Origin: CAXWPM01 sp965206125
GTDB taxonomy: Bacteria > Acidobacteriota > Terriglobia > 20CM-2-55-15
Assembly (NCBI GenBank): GCA_965206125.1
Contig: CBDBIN010000038.1
Coordinates: 62,001 to 126,000, forward strand
Direction of reading: 5' to 3'
Length of the DNA: 64,000 bases
The position numbers and the translations under genes were made by a program. This document shows positions 44,669 through 53,683 of this stretch, piece by piece; positions within the stretch are counted from its first letter, which is position 1; every line of letters starts with the position of its first letter. The notes under the pieces were generated by a model. That model was not told the origin of the DNA and ran no database searches. It saw nothing but the letters and a program-made list of their open reading frames with translations.

Positions 44669-46096
44669 ATGAATCGTGTCTGCTTTCTAGCTTTGGTCCT
44701 CCTGGTAGTGAGCGCATGCGGCGCCCCTCCAGAGGTCGCGTCGGACGAGCCGGAAATACTCGTCACATACTTTGAAAACGGAACCCTGATCCTTGGCGAT
44801 GGCAGCGATCCGATCGAGAACGGGGCCTTCATCGTGGACGACGGCATCATCACGGCGATCGGCCCCGCGTCGGAGGTCGAACATCCGCCCGGGGCGGAGC
44901 GTTTTGACCTGTCCGAGCACACGGTCATGCCGTTTCTCCACAACCTCCACGGTCATGTCGGTCTTCTCGTCGATCGCCTCATGTCGGCTGCGAACTACGA
45001 CCGGGACAACATCCTGCTGGATCTGGATCGGTACCTGTACTACGGCGTGGGGTCCGTTGCGGTGATGGGGACCGATACCGGTGACATCGCCTTTCAGATC
45101 CGCGAAGAGCAGGCCGGCGGTCGGACGAGCGCTCGACTGTTGACGGCAGGCCGAGGTATTACCGCCCGTGGGGGCTGGCCGACGAACATCCCGGCGGCCG
45201 CTGAGATCCCCTACGAGGTGGGAACCGCGGATGAAGCCCGGGAGGCGGTTCGCGAGCTGGTCGCAAGCAACGTGGATTTCATCAAAATCTGGGTTGACGA
45301 CGGCCGCCAGGTTTCCGGACAGATCTTCCGGGGCGGGCAGCTCGCGAACAACTACTCGAGCGTACCCAAGCTCAGCACCGCCCTGTACACGGCCGTCATC
45401 GACGAAGCGCATCAGAACAACACGCGCGTCGTAGCCCACGTCCGCTACTTGAACGATGCCAAAAGCCTCGTCGATGCCGGCATCGACGGCCTTGTGCACA
45501 GCGTCCGTGACCGCAACGTCGACGACGCTCTGATCCAGGCGATGCTGGCGAACGATGTCTTTTATGTTCCGACGCTAACGGCTCACGAGGCCCAGTTCAT
45601 CTACGCGGACGAGCCGGACTGGGTCGGCGAGAGCTCGATGCGTGAGACCGTGTCGGCGGCAGCGTTATCACTGGTCTCCAGCCCGGGCTTCGTCGGTACC
45701 CTTCAGCAGGATCTCAACCTTCCCGGCTGGCGCAGCGAGTTCGATACGGCGACGCGCAATGCGAAGGCCATGTTCGATGCGGGCGTGCGGATCGGCCTGG
45801 GAACGGACTCCGGCACGACCAACCGGTTCCCCGGATACTTCGAGCATCGCGAGATGGAGCTTCTCGTCGCGGCGGGTCTGACGCCGCTTCAGGCTGTCCA
45901 GATCGCCGTTGAGACCGGTGCCCAGATTCTGGGACTGGAAGACACGGGCGGACTTGCTGTCGGCATGCGCGGTGATTTCTTTCTCACACCGGAAAGTCCC
46001 GCCGACGCGATTACCAACTCACGGAGCATTGCCGAGGTCTTCTTCGGGGGCCGGCAGGTCGAACGGTCCTCGATGATGAGGCGCTTCACGCAGTAA
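44669..46096 (+). CDS. Amidohydrolase-family lipoprotein
   Basis: 475 aa. Lipobox LVVSAC at residues ~13-18 predicts lipidation. The chain resembles imidazolonepropionase/prolidase-type exported amidohydrolases: beta-sandwich strands (NGTLILGDGSDPIENGAFIV), a first metal motif HNLHGHVG with an atypical spacing, Lys in VDFIKIWVDD, His in VVAHVRYL and LVHSVRD, and Asp in GLGTDSGTTN. Substrate unknown. A strong hairpin follows the stop. Confidence 0.82.
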   Translation: MNRVCFLALVLLVVSACGAPPEVASDEPEILVTYFENGTLILGDGSDPIENGAFIVDDGIITAIGPASEVEHPPGAERFDLSEHTVMPFLHNLHGHVGLLVDRLMSAANYDRDNILLDLDRYLYYGVGSVAVMGTDTGDIAFQIREEQAGGRTSARLLTAGRGITARGGWPTNIPAAAEIPYEVGTADEAREAVRELVASNVDFIKIWVDDGRQVSGQIFRGGQLANNYSSVPKLSTALYTAVIDEAHQNNTRVVAHVRYLNDAKSLVDAGIDGLVHSVRDRNVDDALIQAMLANDVFYVPTLTAHEAQFIYADEPDWVGESSMRETVSAAALSLVSSPGFVGTLQQDLNLPGWRSEFDTATRNAKAMFDAGVRIGLGTDSGTTNRFPGYFEHREMELLVAAGLTPLQAVQIAVETGAQILGLEDTGGLAVGMRGDFFLTPESPADAITNSRSIAEVFFGGRQVERSSMMRRFTQ

Positions 46097-46116
46097 ACTG
46101 GTTCTCAAAGTCTTCT

Positions 46117-46156
46117 GGCCGGGGAAACGCCCGTCGTATTGATGTTTCCCCCGGCC
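46117..46156. other. Long hairpin after the amidohydrolase gene
   Basis: GGCCGGGG-AAAC (46117-46128) pairs with GTTT-CCCCCGGCC (46144-46156), about 12 bp with one bulge and a 15-nt loop. No U-run follows on the plus strand, so it is not a classical terminator. It may be an mRNA 3'-end stabiliser or a leader element of gcvT. Confidence 0.35.
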
Positions 46157-46341
46157 GGCGACGTCCCCTCGGTTCACTTTCGGCATCATCCAAGACCGAG
46201 CTCGCTTCGGACCGACCGCGCGACCTCTGCGGGGGCATCCCGGCATTTCCCATCTCCTGCCATCTATCGGACAGGTAGCCTTGACTCCGGACGGATCGAA
46301 GTGCGAAAAAGGGTGCTCGACGCGAAGGACGTTTCCCATTC

Positions 46342-47445
46342 ATGTCGGACACGAAGCGCACCGCACTCCATGACCACCACAAGCGCCTGGGTGCGCGCAT
46401 GGTCCCGTTCGGCGGTTGGGTCATGCCAGTGGAATACACCGGCATTTCCAAAGAGCACACTGCAGTGCGGACCCGGGCAGGGCTGTTCGACGTCAGCCAT
46501 ATGGGGGAGTTCTTCGTCCGCGGCCCGGCCGCGCTCGATTTGCTCCAGTTCGTCACGACCAACGACGTATCGGCGCTCGACGACGGTCAGGCTCAGTACT
46601 CTGCCCTCGCCTATCCCGAAGGTACGGTGGTCGACGACCTCCTCGTTTACCGGATCGATCCAGAGAACTACATGCTGGTCGTCAACGCCTCCAACATCGG
46701 GAAGGACTTCGAGTGGGTGGCATCGCACAATCGGTCGGCCGCGACTCTGGAGGACGCAAGCGACCGAACGACGTTGCTAGCCCTGCAGGGACCGCAATCC
46801 GAGGACGTAATGGCGAAACTGGTCGACCATCCCCCTGGGGACATCGCCTACTACCGCTTCCGGACCGAAACTGTGGCGGGGGTGTCGGGTCTGTTGTCCC
46901 GGACCGGATACACCGGCGAGGATGGATTCGAGTTTTATTTCCCGCGCGCCGAATCTGAGTCCGTGTGGACCGCCATCATGGAAGCCGGGGCCCCCTTGGG
47001 CGTGCTCCCGGCGGGCCTTGGCGCGCGAAATACGTTGCGGCTCGAAGCGAAGTTGCTTCTCTATGGCAACGATATTGACGAAACGACGAGCCTTATCGAG
47101 GCGGGTCTCGGGTGGATCGTGAAACTCGATAAGGGTGATTTTATCGGTCGCGAGACGCTGACCCGCCAGAAGGAAGCCGGTGTAGCGCGAAAACTGGTCG
47201 GCTTCGCAACCCTCGACCGAACCGCCATTGCCCGCGATCATTACCCGGTGGAGATCGACGGCCGGGAAGTCGGACAGGTCACCAGTGGAGGACCGGCGAT
47301 CACGCTCGGGAAGAACATCGGATTGACCTACCTGCCCACCGAACACGCGGTCCGAGGCACACGCTTCCAGGTTCGGATCCGAAAACGCCTGGTCGATGCC
47401 GAAGTCGTGCCAACCCCTTTCTACAAACGGAGACGCTCGGAATGA
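46342..47445 (+). CDS. gcvT: Glycine cleavage system T protein
   Basis: 367 aa. Aminomethyltransferase; passes the methylene from the H protein to tetrahydrofolate. Start TALHDHHKRLGARMVPFGGW, then VRTRAGLFDVSHMGEFFVRG, LLSRTGYTGEDGFEFYFP and GLGARNTLRLEAKLLLYGND, with GGPAITLGKNIGLTYLP at the end. First gene of the gcvT-H-PA-PB cassette. No glycine-riboswitch motif was found in the 245 bp upstream. Confidence 0.97.
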   Translation: MSDTKRTALHDHHKRLGARMVPFGGWVMPVEYTGISKEHTAVRTRAGLFDVSHMGEFFVRGPAALDLLQFVTTNDVSALDDGQAQYSALAYPEGTVVDDLLVYRIDPENYMLVVNASNIGKDFEWVASHNRSAATLEDASDRTTLLALQGPQSEDVMAKLVDHPPGDIAYYRFRTETVAGVSGLLSRTGYTGEDGFEFYFPRAESESVWTAIMEAGAPLGVLPAGLGARNTLRLEAKLLLYGNDIDETTSLIEAGLGWIVKLDKGDFIGRETLTRQKEAGVARKLVGFATLDRTAIARDHYPVEIDGREVGQVTSGGPAITLGKNIGLTYLPTEHAVRGTRFQVRIRKRLVDAEVVPTPFYKRRRSE

Positions 47446-47840
47446 ACCCAGAGGACCTGCAGTACACGAAGGAACATGAATGGATTCGCCTCGAGGACGA
47501 TAACTGCACCGTCGGCATTACTGCTCACGCCGGGAGCCAGCTCGGAGAGGTCGTCTACGCCGAGCTACCCACTCCGGGAGACAAGTTCGAAGCCCATGAA
47601 GCGTTCGGCACGGTCGAGTCGGTCAAGGCGGTGTCGGAGCTCTTCATGCCGGTTTCGGGCGAAATAATAGAGGTCAACGAAGCCCTAACCGACGCTCCCG
47701 AGAGTGTCAACGATGATCCCTACGGCGAGGGCTGGATGGTGCGGATCCGGTTCACGGACCGGGCCGAGCTGAAAGACCTGCTCTCCGCCGAAGACTACGC
47801 CGACTACACAGCAGACACAGCCGAAAACGGAGAAGAGTAG
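47442..47840 (+). CDS. gcvH: Glycine cleavage system H protein
   Basis: 132 aa. Carries lipoic acid and shuttles the aminomethyl group. The lipoylated lysine is Lys62 in GTVESVKAVSELFMPVSGEI. N-terminal YTKEHEWIRLEDDNCTVGIT and C-terminal YGEGWMVRIRFTD are standard. Overlaps gcvT by 4 bp and is followed by gcvPA after 3 bp. Confidence 0.97.
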   Translation: MNPEDLQYTKEHEWIRLEDDNCTVGITAHAGSQLGEVVYAELPTPGDKFEAHEAFGTVESVKAVSELFMPVSGEIIEVNEALTDAPESVNDDPYGEGWMVRIRFTDRAELKDLLSAEDYADYTADTAENGEE

Positions 47841-47843
47841 TCC

Positions 47844-49190
47844 TTGAGGTACATCCCGAATTCTCCAGCCGACCGCGCGGCCATGCTCGCCGCGATCGGA
47901 GTCACGACCATCGAGGACCTGTTCCGAGGTATTCCCGACGAGCTCAGATTGAAGAGTCAGCTGGACCTTCCTGCCGCGATGTCCGAGCCGGAGCTGCTGG
48001 AGTACTTCGCCTCGGCTGCGGCGAACAACCAGACTGACCGGCTATCGTTTCTCGGAGCCGGTATCTACTCCCACTACGTCCCCTTGATCATCGACGCGCT
48101 GATCTCCCGCTCCGAATTCTTCACTGCCTACACCCCCTACCAGGCTGAGATCGCGCAGGGCACGCTTCAGGCGATCTTCGAGTTCCAGACCTACATGGCG
48201 CAGCTGACGGGCATGGACATCGCAAATGCATCGCTCTACGACGGAAGCACGGCGCTGGCGGAAGGCATCCTGATGGCTCATCGCATCACGCGAAGGAGCC
48301 GGTTCATCGTCGCCCGGTCGGTCCATCCGGAATACCGGGCAGTGGTCGAGACCTACACAAGCAGGCTTGGCCTGGAGATTGAGTCCGTCGATTTTCTCGA
48401 GAACGGGCGGATCGATATGGAGATGTTGGAATCGGGTCTCACGCCGGATACAGCGGGAGTCATCGTACAGTCTCCGAACTTCTTCGGAACGATCGAAGCA
48501 CTCGACGCGGTGGCCGCGCTGGCGCACTCCAAGGGCGCCCTGGCGATCGTCAACGTCGCCGAGGCGATGTCGCTGGGGTTGCTTCGCCCACCGGGAGACG
48601 CTCCATCGGAAGAGGGACGCGCGGACATTGTCGTCGGCGAGGCACAATCGCTCGGCGTTCCGATGAGTTTCGGTGGTCCGCACGTCGGGTTTGTTGCCAC
48701 GCGCCATCGCTTCCTGCGACAGATTCCCGGCCGCCTTGTCGGCATGGGTCACGACGGCAGCGGCAAACGGGGCTTCGTCCTCACTCTGGCCACCCGGGAG
48801 CAGCACATACGACGCGAGAAAGCGACATCCAACATCTGCACCAATCAATCGCTGTGCGCCCTGATGACGACGATCTACCTATCGACGGTGGGACCAAAGG
48901 GACTTCGAGACATCGCGATACAGAACATCGAAAAGACCGCCTACGCCACCGACCGGATAGAGAGCGACACGAAACACAGCGTCCGCTTCCCCGGCCCTCG
49001 TTTCAACGAATTCGTCATCAAGCTCGACGGTGGAAGCGTCGATGCGATCGATCGTCTCTCGCAACAGGACATCGTGGCCGGGCTTCCGATGGGCCGTTTC
49101 TTCCCGGAACTGGACGACTCGCTGCTCGTCTCGATTACGGAAGTGCATAAGAAGAGCGACATCGATCGGCTCATCGAAGGACTCGAATGA
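47844..49190 (+). CDS. gcvPA: Glycine dehydrogenase (decarboxylating), subunit 1
   Basis: 448 aa from a TTG at 47844 (MRYIPNSPADRAAMLAAIGV). N-terminal half of the split P protein. Typical segments: FLGAGIYSHYVPLIIDALI, FFTAYTPYQAEIAQGTLQA, FEFQTYMAQLTGMDIANASL and GAPMSFGGPHVGF-like VPMSFGGPHVGFVATRHRFL. The PLP lysine is on GcvPB. The two-subunit form is usual in Gram-positives, Thermus and many Acidobacteria. Overlaps gcvPB by 4 bp. Confidence 0.96.
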   Translation: MRYIPNSPADRAAMLAAIGVTTIEDLFRGIPDELRLKSQLDLPAAMSEPELLEYFASAAANNQTDRLSFLGAGIYSHYVPLIIDALISRSEFFTAYTPYQAEIAQGTLQAIFEFQTYMAQLTGMDIANASLYDGSTALAEGILMAHRITRRSRFIVARSVHPEYRAVVETYTSRLGLEIESVDFLENGRIDMEMLESGLTPDTAGVIVQSPNFFGTIEALDAVAALAHSKGALAIVNVAEAMSLGLLRPPGDAPSEEGRADIVVGEAQSLGVPMSFGGPHVGFVATRHRFLRQIPGRLVGMGHDGSGKRGFVLTLATREQHIRREKATSNICTNQSLCALMTTIYLSTVGPKGLRDIAIQNIEKTAYATDRIESDTKHSVRFPGPRFNEFVIKLDGGSVDAIDRLSQQDIVAGLPMGRFFPELDDSLLVSITEVHKKSDIDRLIEGLE

Positions 49191-50695
49191 CCGATTCCTA
49201 CCGGCGCGCCGAAACTCACATCAATCTAAACGAGCGCCTCGTCTTTGAAGAAGGATCACCCGGCCGGTGCGCCTTTGATCTCCCCGCCTCGGACGTTCCG
49301 CGGCAGAACCTCCAGGACCTTGTCGGCGCGGAATTGCTGCGGGATGGCATTGCGGGCATGCCGGAGCTGAGCGAACTGGACGTCATCCGTCACTTCACAC
49401 GCCTATCCACCTGGAACTACCACATCGACCTCGGGTTTTACCCGCTCGGCTCTTGCACGATGAAGTACAACCCGAAGATCAACGAACAGGTTGCCCGACT
49501 CCCCGGTTTTACCGCAAGCCACCCCTACATGCCGGACACGATGGTCCAGGGCTCATTTGAAATCCAGAAGACGCTCGAAGAGTGCCTCCTCGAAATCACG
49601 GGCATGAAAGCCCTGACCCTGCAGCCTGCCGCCGGCGCCCACGGTGAGTTGACCGGGCTGCTGATGATTCGCGCCTACCACGAGGCGTATGGACAGCCCC
49701 GAACACGGATATTGATCCCTGATTCGGCCCATGGAACCAACCCGGCGAGCGTGACTATCTCCGGCTACGAGTGTCAGAACGTGCCTTCAAGCCCATCGGG
49801 CAGCGTCGATCTCGAAGCCCTGCGGCAGCTAGTCGATTCGGATGTCGCCGGTATCATGATCACGAACCCCAACACGCTGGGAATCTTCGAGGCTGACATT
49901 GCCGAGATCGCCGACGTGATTCACTCCGTGGGTGCGCTGGTTTACATGGATGGCGCCAACCTGAACGCCATGATGGGCGTCACACGGCCTGGCGATTTCG
50001 GTATCGACGTTCTGCACATGAACCTGCACAAGACCTTTACGACGCCCCACGGCGGCGGCGGACCCGGAAGCGGACCCGTCGCCGTCGGCTCCGCGCTCGA
50101 ACCGTTCCTTCCCTACCCGGTGATCGGGCGCCGGGACGATGGTTCCTGCTACCTGGATTACCAGCGGCCGGACTCGATAGGCAAGGTGAAGGCGTACTAC
50201 GGTCAGTTCGGTATGCACGTCCGCGCTCTGTGCTACATCCTGGCGAACGGGCCACAGGGTCTTCGAGAGGTTACCGACGTCGCGGTCCTCAACGCGAACT
50301 ACATCCGGGAGCGGCTAAAGGACGCGTACCATCTTCCCTACGACGGTCCGACGTTACACGAGGTCGTCTTTTCCGACCGAATCCAGCTCCGCAACGGTGT
50401 CGGTGTCGGCGATATCGCAAAGCGCCTGATGGATTATGGCTTCCACCCTCCGACGGTGTCGTTTCCGCTGATCGTACACGGGGCCATCATGATCGAACCG
50501 ACTGAAACCGAGAGCCGACAGGAGCTCGATGCCTTCATCGACGCTATGCGGGCCATCGCCCGGGAAGCGGAAGACGATCCCGAGCTCGTCAAGAACGCCC
50601 CCCACACGACTCGAATCGGGCGCATCAATGAAGCCGCCGCTGCCCGCAAACCCGTATTGCGATGGACCGCGGCCCGCGGAGAGGAGAAAGTCTAG
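49187..50695 (+). CDS. gcvPB: Glycine dehydrogenase (decarboxylating), subunit 2
   Basis: 502 aa. C-terminal half of the split P protein and holder of PLP: the Schiff-base lysine lies in HMNLHKTFTTPHGGGGPGSG. Other motifs: LGFYPLGSCTMKYNPKINE, LQPAAGAHGELTGLLMIRAY, IPDSAHGTNPASV and VYMDGANLNAMMGV. Completes T, H and P; the L protein (lipoamide dehydrogenase) is not in the window. Confidence 0.97.
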   Translation: MTDSYRRAETHINLNERLVFEEGSPGRCAFDLPASDVPRQNLQDLVGAELLRDGIAGMPELSELDVIRHFTRLSTWNYHIDLGFYPLGSCTMKYNPKINEQVARLPGFTASHPYMPDTMVQGSFEIQKTLEECLLEITGMKALTLQPAAGAHGELTGLLMIRAYHEAYGQPRTRILIPDSAHGTNPASVTISGYECQNVPSSPSGSVDLEALRQLVDSDVAGIMITNPNTLGIFEADIAEIADVIHSVGALVYMDGANLNAMMGVTRPGDFGIDVLHMNLHKTFTTPHGGGGPGSGPVAVGSALEPFLPYPVIGRRDDGSCYLDYQRPDSIGKVKAYYGQFGMHVRALCYILANGPQGLREVTDVAVLNANYIRERLKDAYHLPYDGPTLHEVVFSDRIQLRNGVGVGDIAKRLMDYGFHPPTVSFPLIVHGAIMIEPTETESRQELDAFIDAMRAIAREAEDDPELVKNAPHTTRIGRINEAAAARKPVLRWTAARGEEKV

Positions 50696-50702
50696 CGGCG
50701 GA

Positions 50703-51596
50703 TCAGATGAGGATCTTCAGATCGTCGGAATCGGTCGTGCGGTAGCCGGCAGCCATCCGGGTGGTCGTGTGTGCAACCCCGACGTTTCCTTCCCGGTCGA
50801 GCAGGATCAGGCCGCCTTTTCCCGAGGTCCGCTGCATCATGCAGCCCATGGCGGTTTCGGCGACACTCTGGGCTTCGCCCCCGCGCGAGATCAGGTCCGA
50901 AGCCATCTTCGACAGGATAACCTTCATGATGGCCTCCCCCTCACCGGTTGCCGACGCCGCGCCCGAGGCATTGTCTGCATAACAGCCGCACCCGATGATC
51001 GGTGAATCTCCAACCCGACCCGGAAACTTCGCCGCGGGCCCGCCCGTCGACGTCGCCGCCGCCAGGTTTCCGTACATGTCGATTGCTACGGCTCCGACAG
51101 TCCCTTTTCCCCCGATCCTGCCAGCTGAAGCCGATTCCGCCTTCCAGCCCTCCCACAGCTTGCGTTCCCGGTCAATCACCAGATCTTCCGGATCGCACAA
51201 CTCGATGCCGCCTTCGAGGGCAAACTGTTCGGCGCCGGGCCCCACAATCATCATGTGCGGGCTGGTTTCCATCACCAGCCGGGCAAGCCGAATGGGATTC
51301 CGGACGCGCTCGACAACGGCCACGGCTCCGGCGTCGAGCGTCGTGCCATCCATCAGAATGGCATCCAGCTGCACCCTGCCATCCCGGTTGAGATGTGCGC
51401 CTACACCGGCATCGAACGACGGCCAGTCTTCGAGCCTCATGACGGCCCGTTCGCAAGCGTCAATGGCCGAACCGCCCTGCTGAAGCAGCGACCATCCATC
51501 GATCAGGGCGGTGCGCATCCCGGTCCGACAATCCTCAACCATGTGGTCTGGAATGTCCCAGGCCCCGCCGTGTACGACAAGCGCGATCTTGTTCAT
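50703..51596 (-). CDS. iaaA: Isoaspartyl peptidase / L-asparaginase (Ntn hydrolase)
   Basis: 297 aa. Self-cleaving Thr-type Ntn hydrolase that removes isoaspartyl residues or asparagine. N-terminal VVHGGAWDIP, NRDGRVQLDAILMDG, and the cleavage site before Thr in GGKGTVGAVAIDMYGNLAAATSTGG; then GRVGDSPIIGCGCYAD. The catalytic Thr opens the beta subunit at about residue 165. Overlaps moaDE by 4 bp on the same strand. No signal peptide. Confidence 0.92.
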   Translation of the reverse strand: MNKIALVVHGGAWDIPDHMVEDCRTGMRTALIDGWSLLQQGGSAIDACERAVMRLEDWPSFDAGVGAHLNRDGRVQLDAILMDGTTLDAGAVAVVERVRNPIRLARLVMETSPHMMIVGPGAEQFALEGGIELCDPEDLVIDRERKLWEGWKAESASAGRIGGKGTVGAVAIDMYGNLAAATSTGGPAAKFPGRVGDSPIIGCGCYADNASGAASATGEGEAIMKVILSKMASDLISRGGEAQSVAETAMGCMMQRTSGKGGLILLDREGNVGVAHTTTRMAAGYRTTDSDDLKILI

Positions 51597-52291
51597 CCGT
51601 CCTGGCCCTCGATCCAGACCTCGCCGTCGGCGAAATACTCCTTCTTCCAGATCGGTACGATCTTTTTCAGGCGATCTATCGCATAGTGGCAGGCATTGAA
51701 CGCGGCACGGCGGTGCGCGGACGTGACGACAACGGCCACGGATGTTTCACCCACCTCGAGGCGGCCCAACCTGTGCGCGATGCCGATCGAATCGATATCC
51801 CAGGTTTCGCGCACTCTCGCACCGATCTCGGCCAGTTTGGCGAGCGCCATGTTTTCGTAAGACTCATACACGAGGTAGCGCGTCTCGCGGCCCTTCGAGT
51901 TGTTCCTGACGACGCCTTCGAACGTGCAAATCGCGCCGTCGCCTCCGTCGAGCAAGTCCCGCCCGATTCTTGCCGCGTCAATGACGCCGTGAGTGATGAG
52001 GTAGAACTGATTCGACAATTCGCGGATTCGGTCCTCCCTCGATGCGCCGCCCCCACTGACCGGCGGAAATATCGCGACCTCATCGCCATCGGCCACTCGG
52101 TGGGTCCGGTCGACGTACTCTTCGTTGACGGCTGTCAACAGGAAGGACCGGTATTCCCGCATACGGGGGTGTTTCGACTCCAGGCGTGTCAGAACATCAT
52201 CGACCGTGCCCCCTTCGACCAACTCAAGCTCGAGATTCCGGGAGCCGACAATGTCCGCCAGGGACGCAAAGAACAGAACGTTTATGCGCAA
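51593..52291 (-). CDS. MoaD-MoaE fusion, molybdopterin synthase
   Basis: 232 aa. Residues 1-82 are MoaD: ubiquitin-like strands (MRINVLFFASLADIVGSRNL) ending AIFPPVSGGG, so the sulfur-carrier Gly-Gly lies at 80-82 but is followed by 150 residues instead of being the C-terminus. Residues ~90-232 are MoaE: ICTFEGVVRNNSKGRETRYL, VYESYENMALAKLAEI, RLGRLEVGETSVAVVV and the catalytic lysines in IVPIWKKEYFADGEVW. MoaD needs a free C-terminal glycine for adenylation and thiocarboxylation, so a cleavage step is expected. No other moa genes are nearby. Confidence 0.9.
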   Translation of the reverse strand: MRINVLFFASLADIVGSRNLELELVEGGTVDDVLTRLESKHPRMREYRSFLLTAVNEEYVDRTHRVADGDEVAIFPPVSGGGASREDRIRELSNQFYLITHGVIDAARIGRDLLDGGDGAICTFEGVVRNNSKGRETRYLVYESYENMALAKLAEIGARVRETWDIDSIGIAHRLGRLEVGETSVAVVVTSAHRRAAFNACHYAIDRLKKIVPIWKKEYFADGEVWIEGQDG

Positions 52292-52392
52292 CGATTCCTC
52301 TCATAGGAGCGCGGATGCATGCCTCAGTACCGCATGACGCCGCGCCGGATCGCGCTGGATATTATCACAACGTGATAGACTCCCATTTTCGC

Positions 52393-52980
52393 ATGCGAAC
52401 GACGCTCCTGACCGCTCTAATTGCCCTACTGGCAACGCTCTCCGGCTGCTCGGGGGGCACTCTGTCAACGCGCACCGCGCGCCAGCAGATCGCCACGCTG
52501 GGCGATGCGACACTGATTCCTTCCGACATCGAGGTCGCGAGAATCGACACCCAGACCGAGAGTCGAGCGATTGCCGAGACCACCGTGAAGATGACCTTCG
52601 CGTTCGAAAAGAACTCCGCCGGCGAGTGGCACATCGTGTCGGCACGCTTGGGAGACCGGCAGTGGATCGACATCGAAACCCTCCTGATCGCGTTGGAGCG
52701 GCAGCAGAGCGAGGAGACTGATGAAGGATTTCGCCTTCTTGTCGCAGGCCTCGAGAAGTACCGCCTGGAACGCGGCAACCTGCCCGAGTTGTCCGAGGGC
52801 GCGCACATCTCCGATGTGCTCCATCCAATCTTCATGTCCGACCTGGTGCGGGAAGACGCCTGGGGAGGGCCGATCGTCTATGAACCCAGCGGCGATGGCG
52901 GATTCCGGCTAAGCTCGGCTGGTCCTGACGGCAGGTCCGGCACCGGAGACGATATCGTCGTCTCCCGACAGGGCGGTTAG
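52393..52980 (+). CDS. Lipoprotein with GspG/pseudopilin-like C-terminal domain
   Basis: 195 aa from the ATG at 52393, where a lipoprotein signal begins (MRTTLLTALIALLATLSGC). The mature N-terminal part (LIPSDIEVARIDTQTESRAI, then MTFAFEKNSAGEWHIVSAR) is unfamiliar. The end matches the type II secretion pseudopilin signature, DAWGGPIVYEPSGDGGFRLS followed by SAGPDGRSGTGDDI, normally preceded by a pilin helix, not a lipobox. A secreted binding or regulatory role is likely; family uncertain. Confidence 0.68.
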   Translation: MRTTLLTALIALLATLSGCSGGTLSTRTARQQIATLGDATLIPSDIEVARIDTQTESRAIAETTVKMTFAFEKNSAGEWHIVSARLGDRQWIDIETLLIALERQQSEETDEGFRLLVAGLEKYRLERGNLPELSEGAHISDVLHPIFMSDLVREDAWGGPIVYEPSGDGGFRLSSAGPDGRSGTGDDIVVSRQGG

Positions 52981-53028
52981 CAGCCAGACCCACAGGGATC
53001 TGCCAAAGGCTGCTAAACTGACACCCGT

Positions 53029-53625
53029 ATGAAGATGCGCCGAATAGCCCGGGCCGCGCTGCCGACCCATTACGGCACGTTTACGATCTTCGCTTTCGAG
53101 GAAGATGCGGGCCAGCGCGAAAGCGTCATCGCTCTCGTTATGGGAGAGCCCGCCTCGCAGCCTGCCCCATTGGTTCGGATCCATTCGCAATGCCTCACCG
53201 GCGAGATCTTCGGGTCTTCGCGTTGCGACTGCGGCGATCAACTCGACACCGCACTTCGCAAGATCGCCGAAGAAGGTCACGGCGTCCTCATCTACCAGTT
53301 TGCGGAGGGCCGCGGAATCGGGCTCATGAACAAGCTGATGGCGTATGAGCTTCAGGACTCCGGCCACGACACGGTTGAAGCGAACCACCAACTCGGCTTC
53401 GACGCCGATTCCCGCGACTACGAGCTTTGCGCTGCCCTGCTGCTCGAGTTCGGTATCCGCAGGATCCGCCTTATGTCGAACAACCCCAAGAAGTTGCAAG
53501 GGTTGGCAGCGGCGGGGATCCGGGAAATCGAGCGGGTTCCCATCGAGATCCCTCCATCGGATTCCAGCGAACGCTACCTCCGGACCAAGAAGGACAAGCT
53601 CGGCCACATCCTCAGCCAGGTCTAA
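53029..53625 (+). CDS. ribA: GTP cyclohydrolase II
   Basis: 198 aa, stand-alone RibA (no fused DHBP synthase). First step of riboflavin synthesis from GTP. Zinc cysteines in SQCLTGEIFGSSRCDCGDQL; QFAEGRGIGLMNKLMAYELQ holds the GTP-binding stretch; ANHQLGFDADSRDYE and RLMSNNPKKL complete the signature. ribF, which turns riboflavin into FMN and FAD, is 3.4 kb away. Confidence 0.95.
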   Translation: MKMRRIARAALPTHYGTFTIFAFEEDAGQRESVIALVMGEPASQPAPLVRIHSQCLTGEIFGSSRCDCGDQLDTALRKIAEEGHGVLIYQFAEGRGIGLMNKLMAYELQDSGHDTVEANHQLGFDADSRDYELCAALLLEFGIRRIRLMSNNPKKLQGLAAAGIREIERVPIEIPPSDSSERYLRTKKDKLGHILSQV

Positions 53626-53644
53626 GCCACACGATGAGCGTGTA

Positions 53645-53667
53645 CGGGCGGGACCTGTGCCCGCCCG
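53645..53667. terminator. Hairpin between convergent ribA and the amidohydrolase
   Basis: CGGGCGGG/CCCGCCCG with a 7-nt loop, 19 bp after the ribA stop and 17 bp before the end of the minus-strand gene. Its position suggests a shared bidirectional terminator; the plus side is followed by GCGGCTTTATATT. Confidence 0.5.
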
Positions 53668-53683
53668 GCGGCTTTATATTCGT

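Noticed and set aside
46097..46341. Possible glycine riboswitch upstream of gcvT
   Set aside because: I looked for the paired GGAGAG-type aptamer cores and found none; only a simple hairpin is present.
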